DNA of 64,000 bases, from NCBI GenBank assembly GCA_033807775.1, contig CM066313.1:59369984-59433983 (forward strand), read 5' to 3'. This document shows, in pieces, positions 63,250 to 64,000 of this stretch. Position 1 is the stretch's first letter; each line of letters starts with the position of its first letter. Under the pieces are notes generated by a model. It had not been told where the DNA came from, ran no database searches, and saw only the letters and a list, made by a program, of their open reading frames with translations. The position numbers and the translations under genes are program-made. This stretch comes from Saussurea involucrata (Eukaryota; Streptophyta; Magnoliopsida; Asterales; Asteraceae).

Positions 63250-64000
63250 TTGTTTGCAGGTTAAAAAGGGTATCTGGTATCTCGACAGCGGATGCTATAG
63301 ACATATGACTGGAAAGAAAAACCTGCTCAGTGAATACAACGAAGAGAAGGGTCCCACAGTGACCTTCGGTGGAAACGGAAAAGGAAGAGAAGGGTCCCGA
63401 GGGTTTCGTGTACTTTATAATGGTACAACAACCTTTAGAAGAGTCGCATATGTTGAAGGGCTGAAGCATAATCTTCTAAGCATCAGCCAGCTACGTGACA
63501 AGGATAACAAAGTGATTTTCACTAAGGAATCCTGCTTTGTCACTGATAAAAAGGAGAAGATAGCTCTCAGCGGATACCGATGGAAAATGTTTATGTTATA
63601 AACATGGACTCTACAACCACTGAGAACTCCTGTGTCTTCTCAAAAGCCTCATCTGATGTCAACTGGCTATGGCAAAAGAGGCTCTCCCATCTCAACTTCA
63701 AGACACTGAATACTCTATCTTCAAAAGAGTTGGTCACTGGTCTACCTCAACAATCATACGCTAAGGAGTCTCTATGTTCAGCGTGTGAGAAAGGGAAACA
63801 AACAAAAGCTAGTTTCAAATCTAAGCAAGTTTCCTCAGTGTCATATCCTCTACAACTTCTCCATATGGATTTGTTTGGCCCTGTTAACAAACAATTTATC
63901 GCTGGAAAGAAATATACATTGTTCATAGTTGATGAATTCTCTCGCTATACATGGGTAATGTTTCTCCGTTCTAAGAGTGACACCCCTGAGGAACTCATCA
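63250..64000 (+). pseudogene. pol: E2 pol start: protease and integrase (broken, cut by the window edge)
   Basis: After TCATTTGTTTGCAG the pol codons start VKKGIWYLDSGCYRHMTG, with the protease D-S-G. Relative to the gag stop the frame is shifted by one base, unlike in E3. Another frameshift lies near 63582 (one base fewer than E3). The integrase zinc finger (QKRLSHLNF...CSACEKGK) has Gln where E3 has the first His of the finger. The core begins MDLFGPVNKQFIAGKKYTLF. It runs off the window at SDTPEELI. Confidence 0.88.

Larger units (their letters stand above)
905..64000 (+). mobile_element. E2: Sirevirus-type Ty1/copia element, base of the nest, runs off the right edge
   Basis: E2 is a plus-strand copia element of the same family as E3. 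Its visible parts are a 5' LTR (905-1024 and 10064-10770), a PBS, gag (10853-11972 and 61988-63242) and the start of pol (63250-64000). E1 interrupts its LTR and E4 interrupts its gag. The first ~190 bases of the LTR, by comparison with E3, are missing or unrecognisable, so the left end is probably truncated against the organellar-like DNA. The rest of pol, any aORF and the 3' LTR lie beyond the window. Many stops and a broken zinc knuckle show it is defective and old. Confidence 0.8.

Overview
The window is plant nuclear repeat DNA, and I see no host gene in it. Every LTR whose primer-binding site I can see uses the initiator-Met tRNA (TGGTATCAGAGC-type). The elements are Ty1/copia and Ty3/gypsy types of dicot character. 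An Asteraceae host is my guess from the look of the elements, not something I can prove. All but the first ~0.9 kb is a stack of LTR retrotransposons inserted into one another. I name them E1 to E8. The boundaries rest on paired LTRs with TG...CA ends and matching 5-bp target-site duplications (TSDs).

Layout. Bases 1-905 look like organellar (probably mitochondrial) DNA with tRNA-like pieces. E2 (plus strand, ~905 to beyond 64000) is a copia element of Sirevirus type and is the base of the stack. E1 (1025-10058, TSD caagt) sits in the E2 5' LTR. E4 (minus strand, 11973-61982, TSD agctt) sits in the E2 gag. Three elements sit inside E4. E3 (plus, 12979-26036, TSD gtgtt) is in the 3' extra gene. 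A solo LTR, E7 (31398-37315, TSD gtcta), is at the reverse transcriptase/RNase H boundary and itself holds E5 (plus, 31597-37134, TSD agata). The gypsy chromovirus E8 (minus, 42376-59408, TSD gtagc) is in the E4 gag and holds E6 (minus, 52769-58541, TSD aagga) in its right LTR. Hand-compared LTR divergence agrees with the nesting: E4 ~6%, E1 ~3%, E3 ~1.5%, E6 ~1%, E5 no difference seen.

Genes. E2, E3 and E4 have the copia order gag, protease, integrase, reverse transcriptase, RNase H. E3 and E4 have a long additional ORF (aORF) between RNase H and the 3' LTR; E2 leaves the window before that point. E1 has lost pol but keeps gag and a 1,514-codon aORF. The three aORFs share an N-terminal helical domain, a low-complexity linker, a coiled coil, an acidic stretch and a C-terminal unit that is duplicated in E1. 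In E3 and E4 the aORF appears to have its own TATA promoter and a 5'-leader intron. E5 and E6 are short non-autonomous elements that encode only a coiled-coil gag C-terminal protein. They share a conserved non-coding block although their LTRs differ. E8 carries a pre-gag ORF ending in a membrane segment.

Two patterns run across families. Each copia family repeats its own short palindromic motif (E1/E6 TCAGAATTCTGA, E2/E3 TCAGCGA/TCGCTGA, E4 TCCGGA, E5 ATTCGAAT). All six copia elements keep a T-rich tract ending in AG just after the gag stop, with a variable frame relation to pol, which suggests a splice acceptor. Most coding regions are broken by stops or frameshifts. The E3 gag, the E5 and E6 gag-like ORFs and the E8 pre-gag ORF are open.
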